Assembly: GCF_001517405.1 (NCBI RefSeq)
Contig: NZ_LN907827.1
Coordinates: 510,616 to 574,615, forward strand
Direction of reading: 5' to 3'
Source: Duffyella gerundensis
GTDB lineage: Bacteria; Pseudomonadota; Gammaproteobacteria; Enterobacterales; Enterobacteriaceae
DNA length: 64,000 nt
Positions within the stretch are counted from its first letter, which is position 1. Every line of letters starts with the position of its first letter. The notes beneath the pieces were generated by a model, which was not told the DNA's origin, made no database searches, and worked only from the letters and a program-made list of their open reading frames with translations. Positions 31,507-43,540 of the stretch are shown here, one piece after another. A program made the translations under genes and the position numbers.

Positions 31507-33438
31507 ATGGCGAAAAACCTGATTCTCTGGTTAGTCATCGCAGTCGTGCTGATGTCTGTCTTCCAGAGCTTTGGGCCCAGCGAGTCGAATGGCCGTAGGG
31601 TTGACTACTCAACCTTCCTGTCGGAAGTGAACCAGGATCAGGTCCGCGAGGCACGTATTAACGGGCGTGAGATTAACGTAACCAAAAAAGACAGTAACAA
31701 ATATACGACTTACATTCCGGTAAACGATCCAAAGCTGCTTGATAACCTGCTGACTAAAAACGTCAAGGTTGTTGGCGAGCCACCGGAAGAGCCAAGTTTG
31801 CTGGCTTCTATCTTCATTTCGTGGTTCCCGATGCTGCTGTTAATCGGCGTCTGGATCTTCTTCATGCGGCAAATGCAGGGCGGCGGCGGCAAAGGCGCAA
31901 TGTCCTTTGGTAAAAGCAAAGCCCGCATGCTGACGGAAGATCAGATTAAAACCACGTTTTCCGATGTTGCCGGTTGTGATGAGGCCAAGGAAGAAGTTAG
32001 CGAACTGGTAGAATATCTGCGCGAGCCGAGCCGTTTCCAGAAGCTGGGCGGTAAGATTCCTAAAGGCGTGCTGATGGTTGGCCCACCGGGAACCGGTAAG
32101 ACCTTGCTGGCAAAAGCGATTGCTGGCGAAGCGAAAGTGCCATTCTTCACCATTTCTGGTTCTGACTTCGTTGAAATGTTTGTCGGTGTCGGCGCATCAC
32201 GTGTGCGTGACATGTTTGAACAGGCTAAGAAAGCCGCGCCTTGTATCATCTTTATTGATGAGATCGATGCGGTCGGTCGTCAACGTGGTGCCGGTTTAGG
32301 CGGTGGTCACGATGAGCGTGAGCAGACGTTGAACCAGATGCTGGTTGAGATGGACGGCTTCGAAGGCAATGAAGGCATTATCGTTATTGCAGCCACTAAC
32401 CGTCCTGATGTACTGGATCCTGCGCTGCTGCGTCCAGGCCGTTTTGACCGTCAGGTTGTTGTTGGCTTGCCAGATGTCCGTGGCCGCGAACAGATTCTGA
32501 AAGTGCATATGCGTCGCGTACCGCTGTCAACCGACATCGATGCAGCAATCATTGCACGTGGTACGCCTGGTTTCTCCGGTGCTGACCTTGCGAACCTGGT
32601 CAACGAAGCTGCACTGTTTGCCGCTCGCGGTAATCGTCGTGTGGTATCAATGGTTGAGTTCGAAAAAGCGAAAGACAAAATCATGATGGGTGCTGAGCGC
32701 CGGTCAATGGTGATGACGGAAGCGCAAAAAGAGTCAACGGCTTACCACGAAGCAGGCCACGCCATTATTGGTCGCCTGGTGCCAGAGCATGATCCGGTAC
32801 ATAAAGTCACGATTATTCCTCGTGGCCGTGCGCTGGGTGTGACCTTCTTCCTGCCTGAAGGCGACGCGATCAGCGCCAGCCGTCAGAAGCTGGAAAGCCA
32901 GATTTCTACCCTGTATGGCGGTCGTCTGGCTGAAGAGATTATCTACGGCGTGGAACGTGTATCGACCGGTGCGTCCAACGATATTAAAGTGGCGACAAAC
33001 CTGGCGCGTAACATGGTGACGCAGTGGGGCTTCTCCGAGAAGCTTGGGCCGCTGCTGTATGCAGAAGAAGAGGGCGAAGTGTTCCTCGGTCGTTCTGTAG
33101 CAAAAGCTAAGCATATGTCTGATGAAACGGCTCGCATTATCGATCAGGAAGTGAAATCCCTTATCGAAACTAACTACCAGCGTGCACGCCAGATTCTCAA
33201 CGAGAATATGGATATCCTGCACTCAATGAAAGATGCGTTGATGAAGTATGAAACCATCGATGCACCGCAAATTGACGATCTGATGGCACGTCGCGAAGTG
33301 CGTCCGCCAGCAGGCTGGGAAGATCCGGGTGCCAGCGGTAATTCAGATAACAACGGCACGCCGAAAGCGCCGCGCCCTGTTGATGACCCGCGTACGCCAA
33401 ACCCAGGCAACACGATGTCTGAACAATATAACAAATAG
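31507..33438 (+). CDS. ftsH: ATP-dependent zinc metalloprotease FtsH
   Basis: An inner-membrane AAA protease of 643 residues degrading misassembled membrane proteins, sigma-32 and LpxC. Two membrane segments flank a periplasmic domain (about 5-24 and 98-119). Walker A GPPGTGKT, Walker [12 protein letters not shown] region and zinc motif HEAGH (near 414) are present. The ATG at 31507 gives the usual MAKNLILW start. A TTG three codons earlier (31498) is preceded by AAGAGG at ideal spacing and may be the real start (MSDMAKN). Confidence 0.97.
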   Translation: MAKNLILWLVIAVVLMSVFQSFGPSESNGRRVDYSTFLSEVNQDQVREARINGREINVTKKDSNKYTTYIPVNDPKLLDNLLTKNVKVVGEPPEEPSLLASIFISWFPMLLLIGVWIFFMRQMQGGGGKGAMSFGKSKARMLTEDQIKTTFSDVAGCDEAKEEVSELVEYLREPSRFQKLGGKIPKGVLMVGPPGTGKTLLAKAIAGEAKVPFFTISGSDFVEMFVGVGASRVRDMFEQAKKAAPCIIFIDEIDAVGRQRGAGLGGGHDEREQTLNQMLVEMDGFEGNEGIIVIAATNRPDVLDPALLRPGRFDRQVVVGLPDVRGREQILKVHMRRVPLSTDIDAAIIARGTPGFSGADLANLVNEAALFAARGNRRVVSMVEFEKAKDKIMMGAERRSMVMTEAQKESTAYHEAGHAIIGRLVPEHDPVHKVTIIPRGRALGVTFFLPEGDAISASRQKLESQISTLYGGRLAEEIIYGVERVSTGASNDIKVATNLARNMVTQWGFSEKLGPLLYAEEEGEVFLGRSVAKAKHMSDETARIIDQEVKSLIETNYQRARQILNENMDILHSMKDALMKYETIDAPQIDDLMARREVRPPAGWEDPGASGNSDNNGTPKAPRPVDDPRTPNPGNTMSEQYNK

Positions 33439-33461
33439 CCCTTGCTGATTTGTTATCATGA

Positions 33462-33487
33462 AACCCCGGCTGGTCCGGGGTTTTTTT
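33462..33487 (+). terminator. Rho-independent terminator after ftsH
   Basis: AACCCCGG / CCGGGGTT (33462-33469 with 33475-33482), 5-base loop, then a seven-T run. Confidence 0.9.
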
Positions 33488-33526
33488 CATTCTTTTTTCA
33501 ACGGTTGCCGCAAGGAGAAGACGCAA

Positions 33527-34369
33527 ATGAAGCTGTTTGCACGCGATTCCCATCTCGATTTATCCTTTCCCCATGTGATGGGCATTCTCAATGTGACGCC
33601 TGATTCATTCTCTGATGGTGGCCAACACAACACGCTGGTTGCTGCGCTAACGCACGTTAACGAGATGGTTAATGCAGGCGCAACGATTATTGATGTCGGT
33701 GGCGAATCAACGCGGCCGGGCGCTGATACGGTGAGCGTGCAGGAAGAACTTGACCGTGTCATACCGGTGATCGAAGCGATCGCACAACGATTTGAGGTAT
33801 GGATTTCGGTGGATACGTCAAAACACGAAGTCATCACCGCCGCTGCACAGGCCGGCACGCACATTATCAATGACATTCGCTCACTGAGTGAAGCCGGTGC
33901 GCTGGAAGCCGCAGCGGCAACGGGTTTGCCGGTTTGTTTAATGCATATGCAGGGTGACCCGCAAACGATGCAGCAGGCACCGCAATATCAAAATGTGATA
34001 GCCGAAGTCGATAGCTGGTTTACTGCTCAAATCGCCAGATGCGAAACAGCCGGCATTAAAAAGAGCAACTTGTTGCTCGACCCCGGCTTCGGTTTCGGTA
34101 AAAATCTCAGCCACAATTATCAGCTACTGGCACAGCTAGGCCATTTTCATCACTTTGAACTGCCGCTATTGGTCGGCATGTCGCGCAAATCGATGATCGG
34201 GCAGCTGCTGAATGTCGGCCCTTCACAGCGTTTAACCGGTAGCCTGACGTGTGCGGTCATCGCCGCGATGCAGGGCGCGCAGATCGTTCGCGTTCATGAT
34301 GTAAAAGAAACCGTAGAGGCGATGAGAGTCGTCGAAGCGACACGGAGAGCAGAGGAACAACAGGCATGA
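33527..34369 (+). CDS. folP: Dihydropteroate synthase FolP
   Basis: A 280-residue TIM-barrel enzyme (E. coli 282) joining p-aminobenzoate to the pterin pyrophosphate in folate synthesis; target of sulfonamides. It shows [31 protein letters not shown] and the C-terminal RVHDV. The ATG at 33527 has AAGGAG upstream; an in-frame extension back to 33458 runs through the ftsH terminator and is rejected. Its stop overlaps the glmM start (ATGA). Confidence 0.97.
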   Translation: MKLFARDSHLDLSFPHVMGILNVTPDSFSDGGQHNTLVAALTHVNEMVNAGATIIDVGGESTRPGADTVSVQEELDRVIPVIEAIAQRFEVWISVDTSKHEVITAAAQAGTHIINDIRSLSEAGALEAAAATGLPVCLMHMQGDPQTMQQAPQYQNVIAEVDSWFTAQIARCETAGIKKSNLLLDPGFGFGKNLSHNYQLLAQLGHFHHFELPLLVGMSRKSMIGQLLNVGPSQRLTGSLTCAVIAAMQGAQIVRVHDVKETVEAMRVVEATRRAEEQQA

Positions 34370-35700
34370 GCAATCGTAAATATTTCGGCACCGATGGCAT
34401 TCGCGGCAAAGTAGGCGAAATGCCAATTACGCCAGATTTCGTTCTGAAGCTGGGCTGGGCGGCCGGTAAAGTGCTGGCACGGCATGGCTCCAAAAAAATC
34501 ATCATTGGCAAAGATACGCGTATTTCAGGCTATATGCTGGAGTCCGCGCTGGAAGCCGGTTTGGCAGCAGCAGGTCTTTCGGCGGCGTTTACCGGCCCAA
34601 TGCCAACGCCGGCCATTGCTTATCTGACTCGTACATTCCGTGCTGAAGCGGGCATCGTTATCTCGGCATCGCATAATCCGTTTGATGATAACGGTATTAA
34701 GTTCTTCTCTGCTGAAGGCACCAAGCTGCCCGATGATGTGGAAGAAGCGATTGAGCTGGAGATGGAAAAGCCGCTGACCTGCGTCGAATCAGCCGAGTTG
34801 GGACGCGCCAGCCGTATTGTGGACGCAGCGGGCCGTTATATCGAATTTTGTAAAGGCACTTTTCCCAGCGAACTGAACCTTAACGGTCTGAAGATCGTAG
34901 TGGATTGTGCTAACGGTGCGACCTACCATATTGCTCCGAATGTGTTGCGTGAGCTGGGCGCCACGGTGATTTCCATTGCCACTCAGCCAGACGGCATGAA
35001 TATCAACAAAGAGTGCGGTGCCACAGACTTACGGATGTTGCAAGAACGCGTTGTCGCTGAAAAGGCCGATCTGGGCCTGGCCTACGATGGCGACGGTGAT
35101 CGCATCATGATGGTTGATCACCTTGGCGAGAAAGTAGACGGCGACCAGATTCTCTACATTATCGCGCGTGAAGGCCTGCGTCAGGGGCAACTGCGTGGCG
35201 GCGTGGTTGGCACATTGATGAGCAATATGGGCCTGGAGTTGGCGTTAAAGCAGCTCGGCATTCCATTTGTTCGTGCAAAAGTTGGCGATCGCTATGTGCT
35301 GGAGAAAATGCAGGAGAAAGGCTGGCGTCTGGGTGCGGAAAACTCTGGGCACGTCATTTTGCTGGACAAAACCACCACCGGTGACGGCATCGTGGCTGGC
35401 CTGCAAGTGCTCACTGCCATTGTGCGCAATCATATGAGCCTGCACGATCTTTGCAGCGGCATGAAATTGTTGCCGCAGATTCTGGTCAACGTGCGTTTCT
35501 CGGGCGAAAGCGACCCGCTGGAAGAAGCATCAGTTAAAGCCGTTACCGCAGAAGTTGAGAAAGAACTGGCGGGAAGAGGGCGCGTATTGCTGCGTAAATC
35601 GGGCACTGAGCCGCTCATCCGCGTGATGGTTGAAGGTGAAAACGAGCAACAGGTTACCGCGCTGGCCAATCGCATCGCCGATGCGGTTAAAGCCATATAA
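34366..35700 (+). CDS. glmM: Phosphoglucosamine mutase GlmM
   Basis: A 444-residue enzyme (E. coli 445) converting glucosamine 6-phosphate to glucosamine 1-phosphate for UDP-GlcNAc synthesis. The phosphoserine is in [16 protein letters not shown] (Ser near 102). The metal loop is DGDGDR and the sugar-phosphate binding loop near the C-terminus is [12 protein letters not shown]. It overlaps folP by 4 bases. Confidence 0.97.
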   Translation: MSNRKYFGTDGIRGKVGEMPITPDFVLKLGWAAGKVLARHGSKKIIIGKDTRISGYMLESALEAGLAAAGLSAAFTGPMPTPAIAYLTRTFRAEAGIVISASHNPFDDNGIKFFSAEGTKLPDDVEEAIELEMEKPLTCVESAELGRASRIVDAAGRYIEFCKGTFPSELNLNGLKIVVDCANGATYHIAPNVLRELGATVISIATQPDGMNINKECGATDLRMLQERVVAEKADLGLAYDGDGDRIMMVDHLGEKVDGDQILYIIAREGLRQGQLRGGVVGTLMSNMGLELALKQLGIPFVRAKVGDRYVLEKMQEKGWRLGAENSGHVILLDKTTTGDGIVAGLQVLTAIVRNHMSLHDLCSGMKLLPQILVNVRFSGESDPLEEASVKAVTAEVEKELAGRGRVLLRKSGTEPLIRVMVEGENEQQVTALANRIADAVKAI

Positions 35701-36057
35701 GTGCAGCTTTTGGCTTAATGAAATACCGCCCGCCTGACGTGCGGTATTCTCTGTTTTGCCAGGGTGTTTGAGCTACGTAATCATCGCTGGCACTGTGGTA
35801 AGTATGCGTGTGGATGATCCAACATGATGGCTGGTTGAGTTATTGCTTAACTCCCGGTAAAAAGCGGCGTTTTGCCGCTTAAATCATCAGGATGGCGTTT
35901 TTTTCTGCAATCAGCATGCGCGATTGAAATTGCACTTGCGAAGGTGAGCACCTTTGGTTAGTATTCACACCCGCTTCAGATGGGTGATGACGAGATTCCC
36001 CATCGTTTAGTGTGAAGCTTTTGATGTGCAGTTATCGCGCAAGGAAACAGGTTAATT
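35701..36057 (+). promoter_or_regulatory. glmM-secG intergenic region with hairpin and predicted secG promoter
   Basis: This 357-base gap has no convincing gene. It holds a 7-bp hairpin AAGCGGC / GCCGCTT (35862-35868 with 35874-35880), not followed by a T run, and a promoter-like pair TTGCGA (35936-35941) and TAGTAT (35959-35964) spaced by 17 bases, 93 bases before secG. Confidence 0.55.
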
Positions 36058-36390
36058 ATGTACGAAGCTCTTTTAGTAGTTTTCCTTATTGTAGCCCTCG
36101 GCCTTGTTGGTCTGATCATGCTGCAACAAGGCAAAGGCGCTGATATGGGAGCATCATTTGGTGCAGGCGCATCTGCAACACTGTTTGGTTCAAACGGCTC
36201 AGGTAATTTCATGACCCGTATGACCGGCATTTTAGCAGCGCTGTTCTTCATCATTAGCTTGATTCTGGGTAACCTGAACACCAATAAAAGCGCTAAAGGA
36301 AGTGAGTGGGAAAATCTGACGGCGCCGGCTCAGTCTCAACAGACGCAGCCAGCCAAACCGGCAACGCCGAGCAGTGATATCCCGCAGTAA
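36058..36390 (+). CDS. secG: Protein-export membrane protein SecG
   Basis: A 110-residue subunit of the SecYEG translocon, the same length as E. coli SecG. It has two membrane helices (about 2-22 and 52-72) separated by a Gly-rich cytoplasmic loop (GASFGAGASATLFGSNGSGN), then a Gln/Pro-rich tail. It is followed by the two tRNA genes, probably on one transcript. Confidence 0.96.
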   Translation: MYEALLVVFLIVALGLVGLIMLQQGKGADMGASFGAGASATLFGSNGSGNFMTRMTGILAALFFIISLILGNLNTNKSAKGSEWENLTAPAQSQQTQPAKPATPSSDIPQ

Positions 36391-36452
36391 GCAGTAAGGT
36401 CGTCAGCGCAATTCGACGCGACAGAAAGTGGAGTCGTCGTCTGTAAAGAAGT

Positions 36453-36539
36453 GCCGAGGTGGTGGAATTGGTAGACACGCTACCTTGAGGTGGTAGTGCC
36501 CGATTGGGCTTACGGGTTCAAGTCCCGTCCTCGGTACCA
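36453..36539 (+). tRNA. leuU: tRNA-Leu (anticodon GAG)
   Basis: An 87-base class II tRNA with encoded CCA. The acceptor GCCGAGG pairs with CCTCGGT. The anticodon loop TTGAGGT gives GAG. The variable arm and T-arm GGGTTCAAGTCCC are clear. Position between secG and metY matches E. coli leuU. Confidence 0.97.
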
Positions 36540-36598
36540 AATCTCAGTATTACTTGCATTTTATGCATGTTCGGCGTAATATTCGCCACGTTTTCGGA

Positions 36599-36675
<77 letters not shown>

Positions 36676-36803
36676 CTTTCCCTTAGAGTTCTTTTTCAAA
36701 TATACTGTGTGTATCTTCGGACGCAATATCAGCGGATTTTGAAAAAAATTCTGATGGATGGTGTGCCGAGCCGCTATTGCGGCATACAGGGTCCAGTCGC
36801 ATA

Positions 36804-36828
36804 AAGCCCCGAATTTTCGGGGTTTTTT
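36804..36828 (+). terminator. Leader terminator between metY and rimP
   Basis: CCCCGA / TCGGGG stem with a 4-base loop followed by a six-T run. In E. coli this region contains terminators read through in part, so that metY is made in excess of nusA. A similar role is inferred here. Confidence 0.8.
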
Positions 36829-36887
36829 GTTATCAGGGAATCGTAACACTGGGCTATAAGCCCTTTTTTTATGTCTTGGGGGTGGCC

Positions 36888-37340
36888 TTGTCCACATTAG
36901 AGCAGAAATTGACAGCGTTGATCTCAGCACCGGTTGAAGCGCTTGGCTACGAATTGGTGGGTATTGAGTTCGTGCGTGGTCGCACATCCACACTGCGTAT
37001 CTACATTGATAGTGAAAACGGCATCAATGTTGATGACTGCGCAGACGTCAGCCATCAGGTAAGCGCCATTATGGATGTTGAAGATCCCATCACCGTTGCT
37101 TACAACCTTGAAGTTTCCTCACCTGGACTGGAACGTCCACTCTTTTCCGCCGAGCATTATACGCGCTTCCTGGGCGAAGAAGTCAGTCTGGTATTGCGCA
37201 TGGCCGTGCAGAACCGCCGTAAATGGCAGGGCATCATTAAATCTGTCGAAGGTGAAATGATCACGGTGACCGTCGAGGGTAATGATGAAGTGTTCGCACT
37301 GAGCAACATTCAGAAAGCGAACCTGGTCCCCCACTTTTAA
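36888..37340 (+). CDS. rimP: Ribosome maturation factor RimP
   Basis: A 150-residue protein, the same length as E. coli RimP, needed for 30S maturation. It shows [28 protein letters not shown] and [12 protein letters not shown]. It most likely starts at TTG (36888) after GGGGGTGG, giving STLEQKL as in E. coli. The frame is open upstream to 36777, but that stretch includes the leader terminator. Confidence 0.95.
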   Translation: MSTLEQKLTALISAPVEALGYELVGIEFVRGRTSTLRIYIDSENGINVDDCADVSHQVSAIMDVEDPITVAYNLEVSSPGLERPLFSAEHYTRFLGEEVSLVLRMAVQNRRKWQGIIKSVEGEMITVTVEGNDEVFALSNIQKANLVPHF

Positions 37341-37364
37341 AAGTTCGGATTGAGGCTAACCAGG

Positions 37365-38852
37365 ATGAACAAAGAGATCTTAGCTGTCGTAGAAGCCGTT
37401 TCTAACGAAAAGTCCCTGCCACGTGAGAAAATCTTCGAGGCGCTCGAGAGCGCTCTGGCCACAGCGACCAAGAAAAAATACGAGCAGGAAATTGAAGTCC
37501 GCGTCAGCATCGACCGCAAGAGCGGCGATTTTGATACGTTCCGTCGTTGGGTGATCGTTAATGAAGTGACGCAGCCAACCCGTGAGATCACGCTGGAAGC
37601 AGCGCGTTACGAAGATGAATCACTGAATCTTGACGATTACGTTGAAGATCAGATTGAATCGGTAACGTTTGACCGTATCACTACGCAGACCGCGAAACAG
37701 GTTATCGTACAAAAAGTACGTGAAGCCGAACGCGCCATGGTGGTCGATCAGTTCCGTGAGCACGAAGGCGAGATTATTACCGGCGTTGTTAAAAAAGTTA
37801 ACCGCGACAATATCAGTCTTGATTTAGGCAGTAATGCCGAAGCGGTTATTCTGCGTGAAGATATGCTGCCGCGTGAAAACTTCCGCCCAGGCGACCGTAT
37901 CCGCGGCGTGCTTTATGCGGTTCGTCCGGAAGCGCGTGGTGCGCAGCTGTTTGTCAGCCGCTCTAAGCCAGAAATGCTTATTGAGCTGTTTCGTATTGAA
38001 GTGCCAGAAATTGGCGAAGAAGTTATTGAGATTAAAGCAGCCGCTCGCGATCCGGGCTCACGCGCTAAAATCGCGGTGAAAACCAACGATAAGCGTATTG
38101 ATCCAGTTGGCGCCTGCGTGGGTATGCGCGGTGCGCGTGTTCAGGCGGTATCCAGCGAGCTGGGTGGCGAACGCATTGATATCGTGCTGTGGGATGATAA
38201 TCCTGCGCAGTTTGTAATCAATGCAATGGCGCCTGCTGACGTTGCCTCAATTGTGGTAGACGAAGATAACCATACAATGGATATCGCCGTCGAAGCAGGC
38301 AACCTTGCTCAGGCCATTGGCCGTAATGGGCAAAACGTACGTCTCGCCTCGCAGCTTAGCGGCTGGGAGCTGAACGTTATGACCGTCGATGATTTGCAGG
38401 CGAAACATCAGGCTGAAGCACACGCAGCCATTGATGCCTTCACCAAATACCTTGATGTCGACGAAGAGTTCGCCACCGTGCTGGTTGAAGAAGGCTTCTC
38501 CTCACTGGAAGAGCTGGCCTATGTGCCGATCAACGAACTGCTTGAGATTGATGGTTTAGATGAAGAGACCATCGAAGCACTGCGCGACCGCGCAAAAAAT
38601 GCGTTGACCACATTAGCGCTGGCGAAAGAAGAGAGCCTGGGTAATCAGGAACCTGCTGAAGACCTGCTGAATCTGGAAGGCATGGAACGCGCTCTGGCAT
38701 TCAAACTGGCGGCAAAAGGTGTGTGCACGCTGGAAGACCTCGCCGAACAAGGTGTTGATGACCTGACTGATATTGAAGGGCTGGACGATGAGAAAGCCGG
38801 CGCGCTAATTATGGCCGCACGCAATATCTGCTGGTTCGGTGACGACGCGTAA
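37365..38852 (+). CDS. nusA: Transcription termination/antitermination factor NusA
   Basis: A 495-residue RNA polymerase-binding factor, the same length as E. coli. N-terminal domain (1-~130), S1 domain ([11 protein letters not shown]), two KH domains ([21 protein letters not shown]) and two acidic C-terminal repeats ending [11 protein letters not shown]. The ATG at 37365 matches [12 protein letters not shown]. It controls pausing, termination and N/Nus antitermination. Confidence 0.97.
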   Translation: MNKEILAVVEAVSNEKSLPREKIFEALESALATATKKKYEQEIEVRVSIDRKSGDFDTFRRWVIVNEVTQPTREITLEAARYEDESLNLDDYVEDQIESVTFDRITTQTAKQVIVQKVREAERAMVVDQFREHEGEIITGVVKKVNRDNISLDLGSNAEAVILREDMLPRENFRPGDRIRGVLYAVRPEARGAQLFVSRSKPEMLIELFRIEVPEIGEEVIEIKAAARDPGSRAKIAVKTNDKRIDPVGACVGMRGARVQAVSSELGGERIDIVLWDDNPAQFVINAMAPADVASIVVDEDNHTMDIAVEAGNLAQAIGRNGQNVRLASQLSGWELNVMTVDDLQAKHQAEAHAAIDAFTKYLDVDEEFATVLVEEGFSSLEELAYVPINELLEIDGLDEETIEALRDRAKNALTTLALAKEESLGNQEPAEDLLNLEGMERALAFKLAAKGVCTLEDLAEQGVDDLTDIEGLDDEKAGALIMAARNICWFGDDA

Positions 38853-38869
38853 CAACAGGAAGGAACAGC

Positions 38870-41569
38870 ATGACAGATGTAACCGTAAAATCACTGGCAG
38901 CAGAGATTCAGACTTCGGTGGAACGCCTGGTACAGCAGTTCGCTGATGCAGGGATCCGCAAGTCTGAAAATGACTCTGTAACCCAGCAAGAGAAAGAAAC
39001 CTTACTGACGCACCTGAACCGTGAGCATGGTAGTAGCGCGTCAGGTAAACTGACATTGCAGCGTAAAACACGCAGCACCTTGAATATTCCCGGTACCGGC
39101 GGTAAAAGTAAGTCGGTCCAAATCGAAGTCCGCAAGAAGCGCACCTATGTGAAAGGCGATGCGGAATCTGAGCAGCAAGCTCAGATCGAAGCTGAAGCTC
39201 AGGCGCAGCGTGAAGCGGAAGAACAGGCTCGTCGTGAGGCCGAAGAGAAAGCGAAACGTGAAGCTGACGAAAAAGCAAAACGTGAAGCGGATGAAAAAGC
39301 CAGGCGCGAAGCTGAAGTGAAGCGCGAAGCAGCGGAAAAAGAGAAATTGAGCAATAATCAAACCGACGAAGTAACCCGGGCTGCCCAGTCAGACAAAGCC
39401 CGCCGCGAGGCTGAAGCTGCTGAACTGAAGCGCAAAGCCGAAGAAGAAGCACGTCGTAAGCTCGAAGAAGATGCGAAGCGTGCTGCAGAAGAGGCACGCA
39501 AAATGGCTGAAGAGAAATCAGCTGAATGGGAATCTAAAGCTGCTACTGAAGTAACCGAGGATAGCGCTGACTATCACGTGACCACTTCACAGCACGCCCG
39601 TCAGGCTGAAGATGAAAACGATCGTGAAGTAGAAGAAGGCCGTAGTCGTGCCCGTACGACCAAGGCTGCGCGTCCTGCCAAAAAAGGCAACAAGCATTCT
39701 GAAGCCAAAACCGATCGTGAAGAAGCACGCGCCGCAATTCGTGGTGGCAAAGGTGGTAAACACCGTAAGCCAAGCACGCTGCAGCAAGGCTTCAACAAGC
39801 CGGCTCAGGCCGTTAACCGTGACGTCATCATCGGCGAGACTATTACCGTTGCTGAACTGGCCAATAAAATGGCGGTAAAAGGTTCACAGGTCATCAAAGC
39901 AATGATGAAGATGGGCGCAATGGCGACCATCAACCAGGTTATCGATCAGGAAACCGCTCAGCTGGTTGCTGAAGAGATGGGACATAAAACCATCCTGCGC
40001 CGCGAGAATGAGCTGGAAGAAGCAGTAATGAGCGATCGCGACAGCACCGGTTCTCAGGAATCTCGTGCACCAGTCGTGACCATCATGGGCCACGTTGACC
40101 ATGGTAAAACCTCACTGCTCGATTATATCCGCTCAACCAAAATCGCCTCTGGCGAAGCGGGCGGCATTACTCAGCATATCGGTGCTTACCACGTTGAAAC
40201 TGACAACGGCATGGTAACTTTCCTTGATACCCCAGGCCACGCCGCGTTTACCGCCATGCGTGCCCGCGGTGCTCAGGCAACAGATATCGTGATTCTGGTT
40301 GTTGCTGCGGACGATGGCGTGATGCCTCAAACCGTGGAAGCGATTCAGCATGCTAAAGCGGCCGGTGTACCGGTTGTTGTGGCCGTCAACAAAGTTGATA
40401 AGCCTGATGCCGATCCGGATCGCGTTAAAAACGAACTCACCCAGTACGGTATCATTCCGGAAGAGTGGGGCGGCGAGAACATGTTCGTTAACGTATCGGC
40501 AAAAGCGGGTACCGGTATTGACGATCTGTTGAATGCTATTCTGCTGCAGGCTGAAGTTCTTGAACTGTCAGCAGTGCGTGAAGGCATGGCAAGCGGCGTC
40601 GTAATCGAATCCTTCCTGGATAAAGGTCGTGGTCCGGTTGCAACCGTTCTGGTTCGCGAAGGTACGCTGAACAAAGGCGATATCGTGCTGTGTGGCTTTG
40701 AGTATGGTCGCGTGCGTGCGATGCGCGATGAGCTCGGTCGCGAAGTCATGGAAGCCGGCCCGTCTATTCCGGTAGAAATTCTTGGCCTGTCCGGTGTGCC
40801 GGCAGCGGGTGACGAAGCCACTGTTGTTCGTGATGAGAAGAAAGCGCGCGAAGTTGCACTTTATCGTCAGGGCAAATTCCGTGAAGTTAAGCTGGCGCGT
40901 CAGCAGAAATCTAAACTGGAGAACATGTTTGCTAACATGAGCGAAGGCGAAGTTTCTGAACTGAACATCGTGCTGAAAGCTGACGTTCAGGGTTCTGTGG
41001 AAGCGATCTCCGATTCACTGCTGAAACTTTCTACTGACGAAGTAAAGGTTAAGATTGTTGGCTCTGGCGTAGGTGGTATCACCGAAACCGACGCCACGCT
41101 GGCGGCTGCTTCAAACGCGATTCTGCTTGGCTTTAACGTTCGTGCCGATGCCTCAGCGCGTCGCGTTGTCGATACCGAAAGCCTCGACCTGCGTTACTAC
41201 TCCGTGATCTATAACCTGATCGACGAAGTTAAAGCAGCGATGAGCGGCATGTTGGCACCGGAATACAAACAGCAGATCATTGGCCTGGCTGAAGTTCGTG
41301 ATGTATTTAAATCACCGAAATTTGGCGCCATTGCTGGTTGTATGGTGACTGAAGGTACAATCAAACGTCACAATCCAATCCGTGTACTGCGTGACAACGT
41401 GGTTATCTATGAAGGCGAGCTGGAATCACTGCGCCGCTTCAAGGATGACGTTAACGAGGTCCGTAACGGTATGGAATGTGGTATCGGTGTTAAGAACTAC
41501 AACGATGTGCGCCCAGGCGACATGATCGAAGTATTCGAAATCATCGAAATCAAACGTACCATTGAGTAA
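38870..41569 (+). CDS. infB: Translation initiation factor IF-2
   Basis: An 899-residue GTPase (E. coli 890) that brings fMet-tRNA to the 30S subunit. The N-terminal region has a short folded domain then a long charged stretch with 8-residue tandem repeats (residues 114-151). The G domain starts near 400 with [16 protein letters not shown] and NKVDKPD. C-terminal domains follow. It is 17 bases after nusA. Confidence 0.97.
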   Translation: MTDVTVKSLAAEIQTSVERLVQQFADAGIRKSENDSVTQQEKETLLTHLNREHGSSASGKLTLQRKTRSTLNIPGTGGKSKSVQIEVRKKRTYVKGDAESEQQAQIEAEAQAQREAEEQARREAEEKAKREADEKAKREADEKARREAEVKREAAEKEKLSNNQTDEVTRAAQSDKARREAEAAELKRKAEEEARRKLEEDAKRAAEEARKMAEEKSAEWESKAATEVTEDSADYHVTTSQHARQAEDENDREVEEGRSRARTTKAARPAKKGNKHSEAKTDREEARAAIRGGKGGKHRKPSTLQQGFNKPAQAVNRDVIIGETITVAELANKMAVKGSQVIKAMMKMGAMATINQVIDQETAQLVAEEMGHKTILRRENELEEAVMSDRDSTGSQESRAPVVTIMGHVDHGKTSLLDYIRSTKIASGEAGGITQHIGAYHVETDNGMVTFLDTPGHAAFTAMRARGAQATDIVILVVAADDGVMPQTVEAIQHAKAAGVPVVVAVNKVDKPDADPDRVKNELTQYGIIPEEWGGENMFVNVSAKAGTGIDDLLNAILLQAEVLELSAVREGMASGVVIESFLDKGRGPVATVLVREGTLNKGDIVLCGFEYGRVRAMRDELGREVMEAGPSIPVEILGLSGVPAAGDEATVVRDEKKAREVALYRQGKFREVKLARQQKSKLENMFANMSEGEVSELNIVLKADVQGSVEAISDSLLKLSTDEVKVKIVGSGVGGITETDATLAAASNAILLGFNVRADASARRVVDTESLDLRYYSVIYNLIDEVKAAMSGMLAPEYKQQIIGLAEVRDVFKSPKFGAIAGCMVTEGTIKRHNPIRVLRDNVVIYEGELESLRRFKDDVNEVRNGMECGIGVKNYNDVRPGDMIEVFEIIEIKRTIE
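39209..39322 (+). repeat. Tandem 24-bp repeats inside infB
   Basis: Four full and one partial copy of an 8-codon unit with the pattern R-E-A-(E/D)-E-(Q/K)-A-(R/K), residues 114-151 of IF-2. This encodes part of the charged, probably helical N-terminal region. Confidence 0.85.
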
Positions 41570-41596
41570 CAGTCCCGTTTCGGTGACGCTATATTT

Positions 41597-41616
41597 GGGA
41601 GGCCTGTGCGCCTCCC
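41597..41616 (+). other. Hairpin between infB and rbfA
   Basis: GGGAGGC / GCCTCCC stem (41597-41603 with 41610-41616) with a 6-base loop and no T run. This suggests a transcript-stabilising or processing structure rather than a terminator. Confidence 0.55.
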
Positions 41617-41640
41617 GAATTATTTGAGAGGAATAAAATT

Positions 41641-42063
41641 ATGGCGAAAGAATTTGGTCGCCCACAGCGCGTATCGCAAGAGTTGCAAAAAGAGCTGGCG
41701 ATGATTATCCAGCGTGAGATTAAAGATCCGCGTGTTGGCATGATGGTGACGGTTTCAGGCGTGGAAGTGTCACGCGATCTGGCCTACGCCAAAGTGTTTG
41801 TTACCTTTCTGAACGACAAAGATGAAGATGCCGTTAAATCAGGCATTCGTGCGCTTCAGGACGCTTCAGGCTTTATTCGCTCATTATTGGGCAAAGCTAT
41901 GCGCCTGCGCATTGTGCCTGAACTGACCTTTTTCTATGACAACTCGCTGGTTGAAGGCATGCGCATGTCTAACCTGGTTACCAGCGTAGTGAAAAATGAT
42001 GCTGAACGCCGTGGCGAAGATGTGACGGACGAAGACGCAGCGGATAAAGACAAGGAGGACTGA
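41641..42063 (+). CDS. rbfA: Ribosome-binding factor A
   Basis: A 140-residue KH-type protein needed for late 30S maturation and cold adaptation. It starts [19 protein letters not shown], contains [19 protein letters not shown] and has an acidic Asp/Glu-rich tail slightly longer than in E. coli (133). Its stop shares one base with the truB ATG. Confidence 0.96.
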   Translation: MAKEFGRPQRVSQELQKELAMIIQREIKDPRVGMMVTVSGVEVSRDLAYAKVFVTFLNDKDEDAVKSGIRALQDASGFIRSLLGKAMRLRIVPELTFFYDNSLVEGMRMSNLVTSVVKNDAERRGEDVTDEDAADKDKED

Positions 42064-43007
42064 TGAGTCGTCCTCGTCGTCGTGGCCGCGATATTCACGG
42101 CGTTTTGCTGCTGGATAAGCCGCAGGGACTCTCCTCCAATGATGCGCTGCAAAAAGTGAAGCGCATCTTTAACGCCAACCGAGCGGGCCATACCGGCGCG
42201 CTTGATCCGCTTGCCACCGGTATGCTGCCAATCTGTCTCGGCGAAGCCACGAAGTTTTCCCGCTATTTGCTCGATTCTGACAAACGCTATCGCGTTATTG
42301 CTCGTCTCGGTCAGCGAACCGATACCTCTGATGCAGATGGCATTGTGGTAGAGGAACGTCCGGTTGCGTTTAATAATGAGCAGCTTGAAACGGCCCTGGA
42401 AAGCTTTCGCGGCGAAAGCCAGCAGGTGCCCTCAATGTATTCAGCATTGAAGCATCAGGGTCGCCCGCTTTATGAGTATGCGCGTCAGGGCATTGACGTG
42501 CCGCGTGAAGCGCGTCCAATTGTAGTATACGAGCTACTGTTTATTCGTTGGGAAGGCGAAGAGCTGGAACTGGAAATCCACTGTTCCAAAGGCACTTATA
42601 TTCGCACCATTATTGATGATCTCGGTGAGAAATTGGGATGTGGTGCGCATGTGACCATGCTGCGCCGCCTTGAAGTGGCCACCTATCCGGTGAGCCAGAT
42701 GGTGACGCTGGAACAGTTGCAGGCCCTGGAAAAAACCGCGCTGGAATCCGATCCTGCAAATCGTGATGCGCTCGACCAGTTACTGATGCCGATGGACAGC
42801 CCGGCCGCGGCCTTTCCCGAGGTCAACCTGCCGGAAAGCAGCGCGGCTTACTTTAAGCAGGGTATGCCGGTACAGGCAGCTGGCGCGCCGCAGAACGGTC
42901 TGGTTCGGGTCACTGAAGGCGCGATGGGAAAATTCATCGGTATGGCTGAAATAGCTGACGATGGGCGTGTGGCGCCAAAAAGGCTGGTTGTTGAATATTC
43001 TGACTGA
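42063..43007 (+). CDS. truB: tRNA pseudouridine-55 synthase TruB
   Basis: A 314-residue enzyme, the same length as E. coli, making psi-55 in the T-loop of tRNAs. The catalytic Asp lies in [14 protein letters not shown] (near residue 48). The C-terminal PUA-like domain follows. It starts one base into the rbfA stop. Confidence 0.97.
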   Translation: MSRPRRRGRDIHGVLLLDKPQGLSSNDALQKVKRIFNANRAGHTGALDPLATGMLPICLGEATKFSRYLLDSDKRYRVIARLGQRTDTSDADGIVVEERPVAFNNEQLETALESFRGESQQVPSMYSALKHQGRPLYEYARQGIDVPREARPIVVYELLFIRWEGEELELEIHCSKGTYIRTIIDDLGEKLGCGAHVTMLRRLEVATYPVSQMVTLEQLQALEKTALESDPANRDALDQLLMPMDSPAAAFPEVNLPESSAAYFKQGMPVQAAGAPQNGLVRVTEGAMGKFIGMAEIADDGRVAPKRLVVEYSD

Positions 43008-43012
43008 CTCAT

Positions 43013-43041
43013 TTGCGATCGCAATGGGCTAAGAGTAGAAT
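43013..43041 (+). promoter_or_regulatory. Predicted sigma-70 promoter of rpsO
   Basis: TTGCGA (43013-43018) and TAGAAT (43036-43041) with a 17-base spacer, about 70 bases before rpsO, where E. coli also has the rpsO promoter. Confidence 0.65.
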
Positions 43042-43113
43042 AAGCCCGCTTTTCATTGGGTCGCTGAATTAGAGATCGGCACCCTTACATTCATTTTTTT
43101 ATTGGAGTTTATT

Positions 43114-43383
43114 ATGTCTCTAAGCGTTGAAGCTAAAGCAGAGATCGTTGCTAAATACGGTCGTGGTACTAACGACAGCGGTTCTACCGAAGTTCAGGTT
43201 GCACTGCTGACTGCTCAGATTAACCACCTGCAGGGTCACTTCTCTGAGCACAAAAAAGACCACCACAGCCGTCGCGGTCTGCTGCGTATGGTTTCCCAGC
43301 GTCGTAAGCTGCTGGATTACCTGAAGCGTAAAGATGTTGCACGTTACACCAGCCTGATCGAAAGCCTGGGTCTGCGTCGCTAA
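43114..43383 (+). CDS. rpsO: 30S ribosomal protein S15
   Basis: An 89-residue S15, the same length as E. coli. It contains [17 protein letters not shown] and the [21 protein letters not shown]-binding segment. The ATG at 43114 follows TTGGAG; four codons of in-frame extension upstream overlap that site. Confidence 0.98.
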   Translation: MSLSVEAKAEIVAKYGRGTNDSGSTEVQVALLTAQINHLQGHFSEHKKDHHSRRGLLRMVSQRRKLLDYLKRKDVARYTSLIESLGLRR

Positions 43384-43456
43384 GTCTACAATTTGTTCAA
43401 CAGCGTTAAATTGTAGAAAGCAACGTCTGGTGAACAGATTTGTGCGAGTTTCGCGA

Positions 43457-43487
43457 AAAGGGGGCCTTTATGGCCCCTTTTTTTAAG
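43457..43487 (+). terminator. Rho-independent terminator after rpsO
   Basis: A GGGGCC / GGCCCC core stem extended by A-T pairs, with a short loop and a run of seven T. Corresponds to the rpsO t1 terminator of E. coli by position. Confidence 0.88.
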
Positions 43488-43540
43488 CAATGCGCAGCAA
43501 TCCACGCCAAACTCATGTATTGTTGCTGAGAGTGATCTTT

